This document shows positions 34,580-42,839 of a stretch of DNA of 64,000 nt, one piece after another; the first letter of the stretch is position 1, and each line of letters starts with the position of its first letter. Source of the DNA: CAZQVA01 sp964596685 (GTDB lineage: Bacteria; Chlamydiota; Chlamydiia; Chlamydiales; VFKH01); contig CAZQVA010000001.1 of NCBI GenBank assembly GCA_964596685.1, positions 1 through 64,000 on the forward strand. The letters run 5' to 3'. The notes under the pieces are model-generated. The model ran no database searches and had not been told where the DNA came from. It worked only from the letters and a program-made list of their open reading frames with translations. The translations under genes were made by a program, and so were the position numbers.

Positions 34580-35101
34580 ATGTTAAAAGTAGAATGTTGT
34601 AGTGGCAATGGCGAGTGGATTGCTTCACGTGCCAAAGAAGACCCACAAGCGCGATGGATTGCCATTGAAATGCGTCAAGATCGCGCTACAAAAATCTGGA
34701 GACGGATCGAACGAGAGTCTTTAGATAATTTATTTCTGATGTGCGGACTGGCGCAAGATCTTATTCCCAACAGTTTTGAAGATCATTCTATCGATGAACT
34801 TCACATTAATTTCCCCGATCCATGGCCAAAAAAACGTCATGCTAAGCACCGCCTTATGCAACCCTCTTTTATCATAGAATTGCATAAAAAGTTAAAACCC
34901 GGCGCATTATTTACTCTCATCACAGATGATCTCACCTATATGGAAAATGCATCGATTCTTTTTGAGAATGGCTGGAAACCTCATTTCCCCGCTCCCTTCT
35001 TTTTAGAATGGAATAGAGATGCGTATGGCTATTCCTTTTTTGCACAACTCTGGCAACAAAAGGGAAAAGTCATTTACAAACTGGTTATGGAACGATGTTA
35101 A
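34580..35101 (+). CDS. trmB: tRNA (guanine-N7)-methyltransferase, short N-terminus
   Basis: The 173-residue product has the SAM-binding motif at its very start (VECCSGNGEWIASRA) and the TrmB signature NFPDPWPKKRHAKHRLMQPS with the catalytic Asp and Lys region. TrmB forms m7G46 in tRNA. Chlamydial relatives carry about 50 additional residues before motif I. Here the in-frame stop TAA at 34514 and the lack of another ATG limit any extension to 22 codons. The missing part coincides with a dispersed repeat. The core looks intact, so the enzyme may still work. Confidence 0.85.
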   Translation: MLKVECCSGNGEWIASRAKEDPQARWIAIEMRQDRATKIWRRIERESLDNLFLMCGLAQDLIPNSFEDHSIDELHINFPDPWPKKRHAKHRLMQPSFIIELHKKLKPGALFTLITDDLTYMENASILFENGWKPHFPAPFFLEWNRDAYGYSFFAQLWQQKGKVIYKLVMERC

Positions 35102-35877
35102 GCCTAAACTTTGATGGCAACTATTTAGGCCCTCTATTCCAAGATACACCAATCCAGATACATGCAGGGACAAATTGTAAGCTCATCACCTTAGACGCAT
35201 CTGCCAACAGTGCACTAAAATGGAACTTTAAAGAGAGCGCTCTCAACGAAAAAAAAATCTTATGGGCTTTTGATTTTGGGCTTGAAGATGATGAGCGCGC
35301 CTTAAATAATAAAACACTCTTCCAGAGCCGCCAACTGGCCATCGACTACTTTGTAAAAAATGTATGGCCCAATTTTCAAGATACCTCTCTTGGCGCTGTA
35401 CTTTACTGCGGCCCTTTCTTTCCTCTTCATCAGCGACATGCCTTTCTAGATTATTTACAACTGCTAGCTGTTGCCCTACCCCCCGAGCTTTCGCCTCTGC
35501 TACTTTTTGATGACACTTTTGAGAATCTTGAAAGCGAGTTAGAGTGGCTCTCGACGCCTTTATTAGAACCTTTTATCGTAGGATTAGAAGGTGCAAGCGC
35601 TCAACACCCCGCGATTCGCTGGAAAAGTGGCCAACCCTTTTGTCAAAGCATGGAAACGGGCGTTGTCTTGCCTTTAAAGGAACACAAAGCGCTAAGCTCC
35701 CTGCATCGCTCTCTAGAAAGGGATGGGATTGCTTTTCGGTATATTCCCGAGGAGTTGATTTGTCAGCAGTGGGGAGGTCTGGAAACTCTTTATGTTATTG
35801 AAAATAGCTTAAGCAGCAATGGGCTACGCGCACTTGCCGGATTTGAAGCAGCTGGTGGCACAATCATCACTCGTTAA
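35095..35877 (+). CDS. Conserved hypothetical protein downstream of trmB
   Basis: The 260-residue soluble protein overlaps trmB by seven bases and is probably translationally coupled to it. It has no signal peptide or membrane helix. Recognisable features are few: a mixed alpha/beta pattern, LGAVLYCGPFFPLHQRHAFL near residue 99, and a C-terminal Rossmann-like end (VIENSLSSNGLRALAGFEAA). I do not recognise the family. Its stop codon lies inside the target duplication of MITE copy C. Confidence 0.65.
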   Translation: MLSLNFDGNYLGPLFQDTPIQIHAGTNCKLITLDASANSALKWNFKESALNEKKILWAFDFGLEDDERALNNKTLFQSRQLAIDYFVKNVWPNFQDTSLGAVLYCGPFFPLHQRHAFLDYLQLLAVALPPELSPLLLFDDTFENLESELEWLSTPLLEPFIVGLEGASAQHPAIRWKSGQPFCQSMETGVVLPLKEHKALSSLHRSLERDGIAFRYIPEELICQQWGGLETLYVIENSLSSNGLRALAGFEAAGGTIITR

Positions 35878-35879
35878 AA

Positions 35880-36186
35880 GAGTGCAATTCAAAGGGTTAG
35901 TTAACTATTCATAGCTAGAATGGAAACTTCTCTCAACGATTCAGAAGACAACCTATACCAAAAAATTCTTATTTTTCCTCCTCTGCGCGCTCTGTGAGCT
36001 CTGTGGTTCAAAAAAACAACACAAGTTTAAATAAAAATATTTGCAACAGAGTCCACAGGGTTCACAGAGGGCATACAAGTGGTTATACCTAATGCCGCAT
36101 GAGAATTAATGGTGACCGGAGTGGGTATTAGAAGAATAGGAACCCCTAGTTTTTTTCATCCCTCCTAACACTTTGAATGACACTCC
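35880..36186. mobile_element. MITE copy C with 8 bp target-site duplication
   Basis: About 307 bp with diverged terminal repeats (AGTGCAATTCAAAGGGTTAG and CTAACACTTTGAATGACACT) and the same interior as copies A and B. CGTTAAAA occurs immediately on both sides (35872-35879 and 36187-36194), a textbook 8 bp target duplication. The duplication contains the stop codons of both flanking convergent genes. Confidence 0.88.
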
Positions 36187-36188
36187 CG

Positions 36189-37061
36189 TTAAAATTTGGA
36201 GTTCGACTTTAAGCGTCTAGCTGTGCGATACCTCCATCTACCATCTTCTTGCCACTGCAGATCGTGAATATTACTGATGTGGATATATGGAGCCCCTTCC
36301 GAAACTGTTGCATGGATAAATTGTCCATCTGCCATGTACATCCCCACATGACGAATCGCATCAGAAGAATGACCAAAAAAGATTAAATCCCCCACTTCCA
36401 TCTCCTCGAAAGGCACCTGACAAAAACCCTCCCATCGTGCTTGGTCTTTGGCATCTCGAGGCAAAAGATATCCCATTTGCCTGTATAGCATCTGCACAAA
36501 TCCCGAACAATCATAACCGAAACTAGAGCGCCCACCCCAGGTATAGGGAAGCCCTATGAACTTTGCTGCAAAAGTCGGCACATCAATAATAGAGAGTTTT
36601 TTATCTTCAAAAGTGACATCACCTTGTTGAATATAGCCTTCACTTCCATCAGGTAACACCACTTGCAGCCATCTACCAGAAAGATCTTGAACAGAATTGC
36701 TGATCTCTAAACAACTATCAAATGGCAATGTAAGTCTAGGTCCTTTAACTGTATCAGGAATAGCGTATAAATGAGCAGCACTACGCACAACACGCACCAC
36801 AGTGGCATTAGGATTAGGATAAGATGTGTCACCTGAAAGACACCCTTCTTTGATCCATCCCTGATAGTGATCGACAGCTGTTGCAACAAGGACCCATTCC
36901 CCTTGCTGCTTGATAAGTATCACCTCTTCTGAGAAATACGCCGATGAGACGAGATCTGCGGTTTCACAAGGCTCTTCATACATCGCTAGAAGAGGAACGG
37001 TCACATAAAACGAGCCATAAATGCTGTTTGAAAGAACTAGAAGCGCGAATAAAAATTTCAT
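36189..37061 (-). CDS. Exported NlpC/P60 peptidoglycan endopeptidase with SH3b domains
   Basis: The 290-residue product has a signal peptide (MKFLFALLVLSNSIYG), one or two SH3b-like domains (about 20-150) and an NlpC/P60 domain with catalytic Cys in FGYDCSGFVQML, His in IRHVGMYMADGQFIHAT and a preceding LPYTWGG. Such enzymes cleave D-Glu-mDAP peptide bonds. It fits the set of peptidoglycan-remodelling genes in the window. The last codons (KSNSKF) lie in sequence resembling the P3 repeat (GAGTTCGACTTTAA). Confidence 0.9.
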   Translation of the reverse strand: MKFLFALLVLSNSIYGSFYVTVPLLAMYEEPCETADLVSSAYFSEEVILIKQQGEWVLVATAVDHYQGWIKEGCLSGDTSYPNPNATVVRVVRSAAHLYAIPDTVKGPRLTLPFDSCLEISNSVQDLSGRWLQVVLPDGSEGYIQQGDVTFEDKKLSIIDVPTFAAKFIGLPYTWGGRSSFGYDCSGFVQMLYRQMGYLLPRDAKDQARWEGFCQVPFEEMEVGDLIFFGHSSDAIRHVGMYMADGQFIHATVSEGAPYIHISNIHDLQWQEDGRWRYRTARRLKSNSKF

Positions 37062-37185
37062 GACAATACACTATACTAGATTTTGTCTAAAATCCAGTAC
37101 TATTGCCGTAGAAGAAAAAGCTAGCGGTTTCTATCATTAGACCTCTTACGGAATTGTCTCCTAAAACGTTTTTAAAAGGCGCCTT

Positions 37186-37896
37186 ATGTCTTCTTCTCTA
37201 GTAGATCTCTTTGCTGTTGGCCCTATTTTTGTCCCCATAGAGGTGCGCGTTCATCAACGAGCCAAGCGACTGATCATGCGCTATGATACATGCCAACGAC
37301 GCATTCTTGTTACAAGACCACCTCAAATTACCTCTAAGCAAGCTTTGCAATTTGTCGAAGAAAAAAGATCCTGGCTTGAATGTCAAATAAAAAAAGCTCC
37401 CACGACTACTGGAGTCGCCGATGGTCAGCTCATCAATATATTAGGCAACTCCTATACCATTTGCCATATAGGAGGAGAGGGCCCGATAGAAATTGATCGC
37501 GATTGTCTATGCCTTACCGGGCCCTTAGATCAGCTACACAAAAATCTTAAAAGATGGCTATTAAGTCACCTCATCGATTTTGTCGCTCCTTTAAGTCATG
37601 AAAAGGCCAGACTGATTAACAAAAGTGTGCGCTCAATCACCTTACGCGATACAAAATCGCGCCTTGGAAGTTGCTCAAATACAGCCGATCTCTCTTACTC
37701 TTGGCGTCTCGTTTTTGCCCCCAAAGAAGTTGTCACTTATGTCGTATGCCATGAGGTCGCTCATCTTGTCGAATTCAATCATAGTCATGCATTTTGGACC
37801 CTTGTCACCCATCTATGTCCCGATTGGCAGCAGCATAAACAATGGCTTAAACTCCATAGTCCGCGCCTCTTTGCCAGCTTTATAGGTGGACTTTAG
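37186..37896 (+). CDS. YgjP-like zinc metallopeptidase-family protein
   Basis: The 236-residue product has the DUF45/YgjP domain: an N-terminal strand region (KRLIMRYDTCQRRILVTRPP), TLRDTKSRLGSCSNTADLSY and the metal-binding HEVAHLVEFNHSHAFW (HExxH plus third His). YgjP has been linked to nucleotide or tRNA-related metabolism in other bacteria, but the substrate is unsettled. Its last three codons and stop (GGACTTTAG) are the first bases of the P2 palindrome, so the natural C-terminus may have been replaced. Confidence 0.8.
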   Translation: MSSSLVDLFAVGPIFVPIEVRVHQRAKRLIMRYDTCQRRILVTRPPQITSKQALQFVEEKRSWLECQIKKAPTTTGVADGQLINILGNSYTICHIGGEGPIEIDRDCLCLTGPLDQLHKNLKRWLLSHLIDFVAPLSHEKARLINKSVRSITLRDTKSRLGSCSNTADLSYSWRLVFAPKEVVTYVVCHEVAHLVEFNHSHAFWTLVTHLCPDWQQHKQWLKLHSPRLFASFIGGL

Positions 37897-38044
37897 ACAA
37901 AATCTGATATTTTTAAAGCGGTAGCTCCAGGGTAGATTTAAGGCGAGGTGTCGTCGTGCATAGCTTTAGCTATTCGCGATGATGCCCCGCTTTGAAGATA
38001 CTCTAGAGCTATCCCTGTAAAAACATCAGATTTGTCTAAAGTCC
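37888..38044. repeat. 157 bp near-perfect palindromic element (family P2)
   Basis: The ends are GGACTTTAGACAAA and its inverse. The arms stay complementary, with few mismatches, to the centre at ATAGCTTTAGCTAT. The outer motif TTTTGTCTAAA(A/G)TCCAGT recurs alone at 37080-37098 and 62668-62687, with shorter fragments at 32936-32948 and 49294-49305. It can fold into one long hairpin. No coding potential. Confidence 0.85.
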
Positions 38045-38114
38045 AGCTAAAGGTAGCACAAAAAATACCCCGATGTTATAAAGAGATAAATTTCTTTATA
38101 TAAGGACCAAAGCC

Positions 38115-39680
38115 ATGGCACGTTTCACACAAACGAGCAGCTATAAAACGCTAAAGGCGCTCGCACAAAATCCAATTGATCTTTCAAAAGAAGGTGTCCT
38201 GACCCCAGAACGTATTGAAAAAATGCAAGCGACAGCTGCTGGTTTTAAATTGCTCTATGGAACCGAACGTGTAACTGAAGAGGTCTTACAGCAATTGCAA
38301 CAGCTGGCACAAGAGCAGCAAGTATTTGAAAAAATGCAAGCCATGCAGCAAGGCGAAATCATTAACCGCATCGAAGGCTTTGAAAGTGAAAATCGCCGCG
38401 TTCTCCACACTGCAATGCGCGACTTTTTTGATAATCCTCAAACGAGCCCTGCTGCTAAAGAGGCCACGCGTGCGGCGGCAGCAGAATTGCAAAAATTGAC
38501 AGAATTTTTAGAAAAAATTGATGCACAAAAGCGTTTCACTAATCTCATTCAAGTGGGCATTGGCGGTTCTGATTTAGGTCCCCGCGCTCTTTATTTAGCT
38601 GCAGAAGCTTTTAAACGCCCTGATCGCAACGTCTATTTTATTTCTAACGTGGATCCTGATGATGCTGCCAAGGTATTAAAAGGGCTCGATCTCAATAAAA
38701 CACTTGTCGTCGTTGTCTCTAAGTCCGGTTCTACACTTGAGACTTTGACAAATGAAGAACTCGTCGCTGCCCAATTTGCAAGTGCTGGTTTAAAACGCGA
38801 AGAACATTTTATCGCTGTTACTGGCAAGGGAAGTCCTATGGATGATCCTAAACGCTATTTAGCCTCATTCTACATATGGGATTTTATTGGCGGCCGTTAT
38901 TCAGTGACTTCCATGGTGGGTGGAGTCATGCTGGCATTTGGCCTCGGTGTCGATAAGTTTAAAGAGATCCTCAAAGGGGCCCACGAAATGGATCAAGTCG
39001 CCCTACAAAAGGATGTATCGAGTAACTTACCTCTCTTAAGCGCACTACTCGGCATATGGAATCGCAATTTCTTAGGCCTTCCTACTGTGGCCATCATTCC
39101 CTATTCCCAAGCATTAGTCCGTTTTACCGCTCACTTACAACAGTGTGATATGGAATCGAACGGCAAACATATTGAAAAAAATGGACAGTTTACTGATTTC
39201 GATACAGGACCCATCATTTGGGGAGAGCCAGGCACCAATGGCCAGCATTCTTTCTATCAGTTGATCCATCAAGGAACCACAGTGGTTCCTCTCGAATTTG
39301 TGGGCTTTAAACAAAACCAACGCAAACAAGATCTGCTTATCCAAGGAACAACTAGTCAACAAAAGTTATTGGCTAACCTTTTTGCTCAATCTCTTGCTCT
39401 AGCAGTTGGTCAAAAAAGTGACAATCGCAACAAGCATTTTGCAGGCAATCGTCCTAACCGCATTCTTCTCGGCCAACAATTGACACCTTTTGCCTTAGGC
39501 GCACTGCTCTCGTATTATGAAAACAAAGTTGCGTTCCAAGGATTTATCTGGGATATTAATTCTTTTGACCAAGAGGGAGTCCAATTAGGCAAGTTACTCG
39601 CTAATAAAATTTTAGCGATTGAATCAAAAAGCGCGACAGAAGATTCTTTCCCCTTAGGAGCAGCATTATTGAAGCAATAA
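38115..39680 (+). CDS. pgi: Glucose-6-phosphate isomerase
   Basis: The 521-residue product has both family signatures: VGIGGSDLGPRAL, SKSGSTLETLTN for sugar-phosphate binding, and the catalytic regions PGTNGQHSFYQLIHQGT and FNRILLGQQ-type lysine segment near the end. It interconverts glucose- and fructose-6-phosphate. AAGGA lies about nine bases before the ATG. A VOC-family gene follows after 12 bases. Confidence 0.96.
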   Translation: MARFTQTSSYKTLKALAQNPIDLSKEGVLTPERIEKMQATAAGFKLLYGTERVTEEVLQQLQQLAQEQQVFEKMQAMQQGEIINRIEGFESENRRVLHTAMRDFFDNPQTSPAAKEATRAAAAELQKLTEFLEKIDAQKRFTNLIQVGIGGSDLGPRALYLAAEAFKRPDRNVYFISNVDPDDAAKVLKGLDLNKTLVVVVSKSGSTLETLTNEELVAAQFASAGLKREEHFIAVTGKGSPMDDPKRYLASFYIWDFIGGRYSVTSMVGGVMLAFGLGVDKFKEILKGAHEMDQVALQKDVSSNLPLLSALLGIWNRNFLGLPTVAIIPYSQALVRFTAHLQQCDMESNGKHIEKNGQFTDFDTGPIIWGEPGTNGQHSFYQLIHQGTTVVPLEFVGFKQNQRKQDLLIQGTTSQQKLLANLFAQSLALAVGQKSDNRNKHFAGNRPNRILLGQQLTPFALGALLSYYENKVAFQGFIWDINSFDQEGVQLGKLLANKILAIESKSATEDSFPLGAALLKQ

Positions 39681-39692
39681 GGAACATAAAAC

Positions 39693-40064
39693 ATGACTGT
39701 TAATGCCATCAAGCTTGTATGGATCGTTGTTAAGGATCTAAAAAGCGCAATTGAATTTTATACAAAAACGGTAGGGCTGACCCTCAAAGAACATAGCCCT
39801 GAATTTGGTTGGGCGGAGTTGGTCGCCAAAGAAGATGGAGCACGCCTCGGCCTTGCGCAAGAATCAGAAGCATTTCACCTAAAAGCTGGGTCTAATGCTG
39901 TTCCAACTGTCACTGTCGATAATATCGAAACCGCTAAGACCTCCTTCTTAAACCAAGGAGTACGCCTTATTGGGGAAACGATGGAAGTTTCTGGGCACGT
40001 CAAGTTGCAAACTTTTCAAGACCGCGATGGAAATACCTTCCAACTTGTTGAGATGTTATCTTAA
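39693..40064 (+). CDS. VOC-family (glyoxalase/dioxygenase fold) protein
   Basis: The 123-residue single-domain protein has the paired beta-alpha-beta-beta-beta pattern of the VOC fold: KLVWIVVKDLKSAIEFYTKT at the start and FQDRDGNTFQLVEML at the end, with a Glu in the last strand as potential metal ligand. The substrate is unknown. It is coupled to pgi and overlaps the convergent SNF2 gene by four bases. Confidence 0.85.
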   Translation: MTVNAIKLVWIVVKDLKSAIEFYTKTVGLTLKEHSPEFGWAELVAKEDGARLGLAQESEAFHLKAGSNAVPTVTVDNIETAKTSFLNQGVRLIGETMEVSGHVKLQTFQDRDGNTFQLVEMLS

Positions 40065-42628
40065 CATGAGCTCGATAAGAGGGATTCAATATCGTCAATA
40101 GTGAATTCCTCTATTGAATCTTGACTCAGTTCATTCAATAGTTGTCTTTTTTGTGCCTTTAACTGAAGCATCTTTTCTTCAATTGAGTCGCGCATCACAT
40201 AACGTTTTGCAATCACACAACCTTGACGACCAAACCGATGCGCTCGATCAATTGCCTGTTGCTCTACTGCCTCATTCCACCAAGGATCAAAAAGTATGAC
40301 ATAATCTGCAGCCGTTAAATTGAGCCCCACTCCCCCTGCCTTAAGGCTGACAAGAAAACATCTTTCATGGCTATCATTTTGAAAGCGATCTACCAGACGC
40401 ATACGTTCTTCTGGCAAAGTATTTCCATCAAGATAAAGGGGCGTGATTCCTCTTTCAGATAGCGCATTCTTAAGCCCACTCAGTACCGTTGTAAATTGAC
40501 TAAAGAGGAGCACTTTACCAGTCGTTTCCTGCAATTCATCCACTACAAGATCCCATTTAGCCCCCTTGGTTGCCGTATCTGGAACAACTAAAGGACAATA
40601 ACAACACAACTGTCGCAAACGCAATAAGACCTCAAAAAGCTCCATACGCCATGGTTTGATTCCCTCACTACGGATTTTTTGCAAAAGCCCTGATTTAAAA
40701 TTGCGAATATAATTCTGGTATAGCTCTTTTTGCACCTCATCCATCTCAACAAATACTGTTTGCTCTATCTTTTCGGGTAAATCCTTTAATACTTCAGCTT
40801 TCGTGCGGCGTAAAAAAAATGGCTGTATCTGCTTTTGTAGTGCACGTGCGAGCTGTGGCGATGAACGCGTGCCTATGTGAGGTAAAAACCCGGGCATCAA
40901 GAAGTGAAAGAGACTCCACAAATCGAGTAAGCGATTTTCGATAGGTGTGCCACTCATACACAGTCGCATCGCACCTTTTAAGGAAAAGGCACTTTGTGCA
41001 ACTAAGGAGGCAGGGTTTTTAATTATTTGAGCCTCGTCCAGGACAATAAAATCAAAAACTTCCTTTTCAAAATGGATGCGATCTAATCGCAAGCGTGTAT
41101 AGGAGAGCAGTGTGATGGAAGCGATTGCCTCTTCTTCTTCACCATAAATCACACAAGGATGATGTGGTAAAAAGCGCTTAATTTCATTTTTCCACGAATA
41201 TAGAAGCGACGAGGGCATCACAATTAAAATACGACTTGTTATGGGGAGTGTTGCAATAAAGGCCAGCACTTGTACCGTCTTTCCAAGTCCCATCTCATCA
41301 GCCAATAGCCCGGAAAATCCCCGTTGATAAAGCCCCCATAAAAAGCGAACGCCATCTTTTTGATATGGTCTCAAAGTTGCGGTGCACTCTTCTTTTAAAC
41401 AGGGATCTTGTTGCCATTCTCTCACTTTTTCACGCAAATCAGCACTCAGAGGATAAATCTTCTGTTCACTCCAACTCATATCCCCTAAAGGCGCCTTTAA
41501 GGCATTTTTATCGCGTTCTGCGACGGAAAAAAAGGAAGGCAAGGAGGGCGTGAGAAGTGTTTCTTTTTCACCACTCAATAAAGCCATTCCTCCGTCGCTA
41601 TGCCGCGCCCAGTCCGCCAATGAAACCTTCATATCTTGACTCACCAGCCCGCCTTTAGCAATGATGTGTGAATCATGCCAATCGAGTGAAATTGGCTCTA
41701 TTGTGGCGATTCTTACTGGTAAACCGCGATTATCCAGCACCTTCCAACCACAACCAACCAGCAATTCCAACGCTTCCTTTACGCGATCAGAGGGGCAATA
41801 ATAACTAGATGAAGCCATGGGACGCTCTTGATACCCAGCTTCTAAAAGATCAGGCTCAAAGGTTTTATCCTGACTTTTTGGCACACCGTTCTCAAGAGTT
41901 GTAAGATTTGCAAAAGATCCCGCGCGATCGGTGAGTAAAAGAAGGGGTTCCTTGTGGAGTTTTTGTGGAGTGGCATGCATCCAATGTATCGGTAAAAAAG
42001 GCTCTTCTACAAGATTCAGTAGGGTTCGCCCTTTAATAACTGCTCCCTCAACACGAAATGGTTGAATGTCAGACCATGGCCATCTATGACAGAAAAGTCC
42101 CCCTTGATAAATCCCCCAATATGGACACAGCAAATCACATGAATAAAGAGGGAATTGCTCTTCTGTACCGCAAAATGCTGTTATTATTGCCTGGTCTCCT
42201 ACTTTTTCACCGATTAATTCCATGGGCAAGGGAATGGGACTTATGAGATGGAGGGGCTTATTTTTAAAAAACAGCCTTGAAGAGCGTGCAAGTAATGCCA
42301 AATGCGACCATACGACAGATGCATCAACCTTCAGTAGACACAAATCGTCCGTTTCCAGATGGTAGGACTGCCCTGTTTTGCGTTTTTCGGCAATGTGATT
42401 CTCCAACAGGGCATTTAGGGCTGGCTTATCTAGTGAAGAAGCGATTTCTTGCAGGGTTTGATAATAAAGTTTACGTTTCTGTGCCGGCTGAAATACACCA
42501 CCCTTTTCCACGACTTCATGTATGCGCAAAGTCAGTGTGTGGCGCTGTGTATTTTCAACCTGGCACGAGTCAATGTGGTAGTTCAACGTCTTTGTCATAG
42601 AAAAGCAAGTATACCAGTCAGCCTCCAT
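40061..42628 (-). CDS. SNF2/SWI-family DNA-dependent ATPase
   Basis: The 855-residue product has an N-terminal region of about 380 residues typical of chlamydial SWI/SNF proteins (unrecognised fold), then a SNF2 helicase core: motif I LLADEMGLGKTVQVLAF, motif II DEAQ in VLDEAQIIKNPAS, motif III MSGTPIENRL, motif V/VI VSLKAGGVGLNLTAADYVI and RAHRFGRQ. It remodels protein-DNA complexes. Starts at 42628 (used) and 42598 are both possible; an AGGAGG lies 17 bases before the first, longer spacing than ideal. Confidence 0.9.
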   Translation of the reverse strand: MEADWYTCFSMTKTLNYHIDSCQVENTQRHTLTLRIHEVVEKGGVFQPAQKRKLYYQTLQEIASSLDKPALNALLENHIAEKRKTGQSYHLETDDLCLLKVDASVVWSHLALLARSSRLFFKNKPLHLISPIPLPMELIGEKVGDQAIITAFCGTEEQFPLYSCDLLCPYWGIYQGGLFCHRWPWSDIQPFRVEGAVIKGRTLLNLVEEPFLPIHWMHATPQKLHKEPLLLLTDRAGSFANLTTLENGVPKSQDKTFEPDLLEAGYQERPMASSSYYCPSDRVKEALELLVGCGWKVLDNRGLPVRIATIEPISLDWHDSHIIAKGGLVSQDMKVSLADWARHSDGGMALLSGEKETLLTPSLPSFFSVAERDKNALKAPLGDMSWSEQKIYPLSADLREKVREWQQDPCLKEECTATLRPYQKDGVRFLWGLYQRGFSGLLADEMGLGKTVQVLAFIATLPITSRILIVMPSSLLYSWKNEIKRFLPHHPCVIYGEEEEAIASITLLSYTRLRLDRIHFEKEVFDFIVLDEAQIIKNPASLVAQSAFSLKGAMRLCMSGTPIENRLLDLWSLFHFLMPGFLPHIGTRSSPQLARALQKQIQPFFLRRTKAEVLKDLPEKIEQTVFVEMDEVQKELYQNYIRNFKSGLLQKIRSEGIKPWRMELFEVLLRLRQLCCYCPLVVPDTATKGAKWDLVVDELQETTGKVLLFSQFTTVLSGLKNALSERGITPLYLDGNTLPEERMRLVDRFQNDSHERCFLVSLKAGGVGLNLTAADYVILFDPWWNEAVEQQAIDRAHRFGRQGCVIAKRYVMRDSIEEKMLQLKAQKRQLLNELSQDSIEEFTIDDIESLLSSSC

Positions 42629-42839
42629 TTGAACAGCAAAAAAGACCTCCTAAACAATATATAAACAAATATTTTAAACAATCTCAGGAAGAAAGTGCTA
42701 GCTCTTTATCTGGTTTTATACTATAGAAATATTTACATATGTCGCATTTTGACTATCAACCTTAAAATAGGCTGTCAAGCGAAATGCGTACCGCAGGATT
42801 CATCCTGTATATGTAATTATGCTAAAATGGAGTGCATCG

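Noticed and set aside
37897..38114. Riboswitch or T-box in the pgi leader
   Set aside because: The structure is explained by the full-length P2 palindrome and shows no conserved aptamer core.
42629..42839. Search for omcA upstream of omcB
   Set aside because: No small cysteine-rich lipoprotein frame is present in the gap; omcA is absent here.
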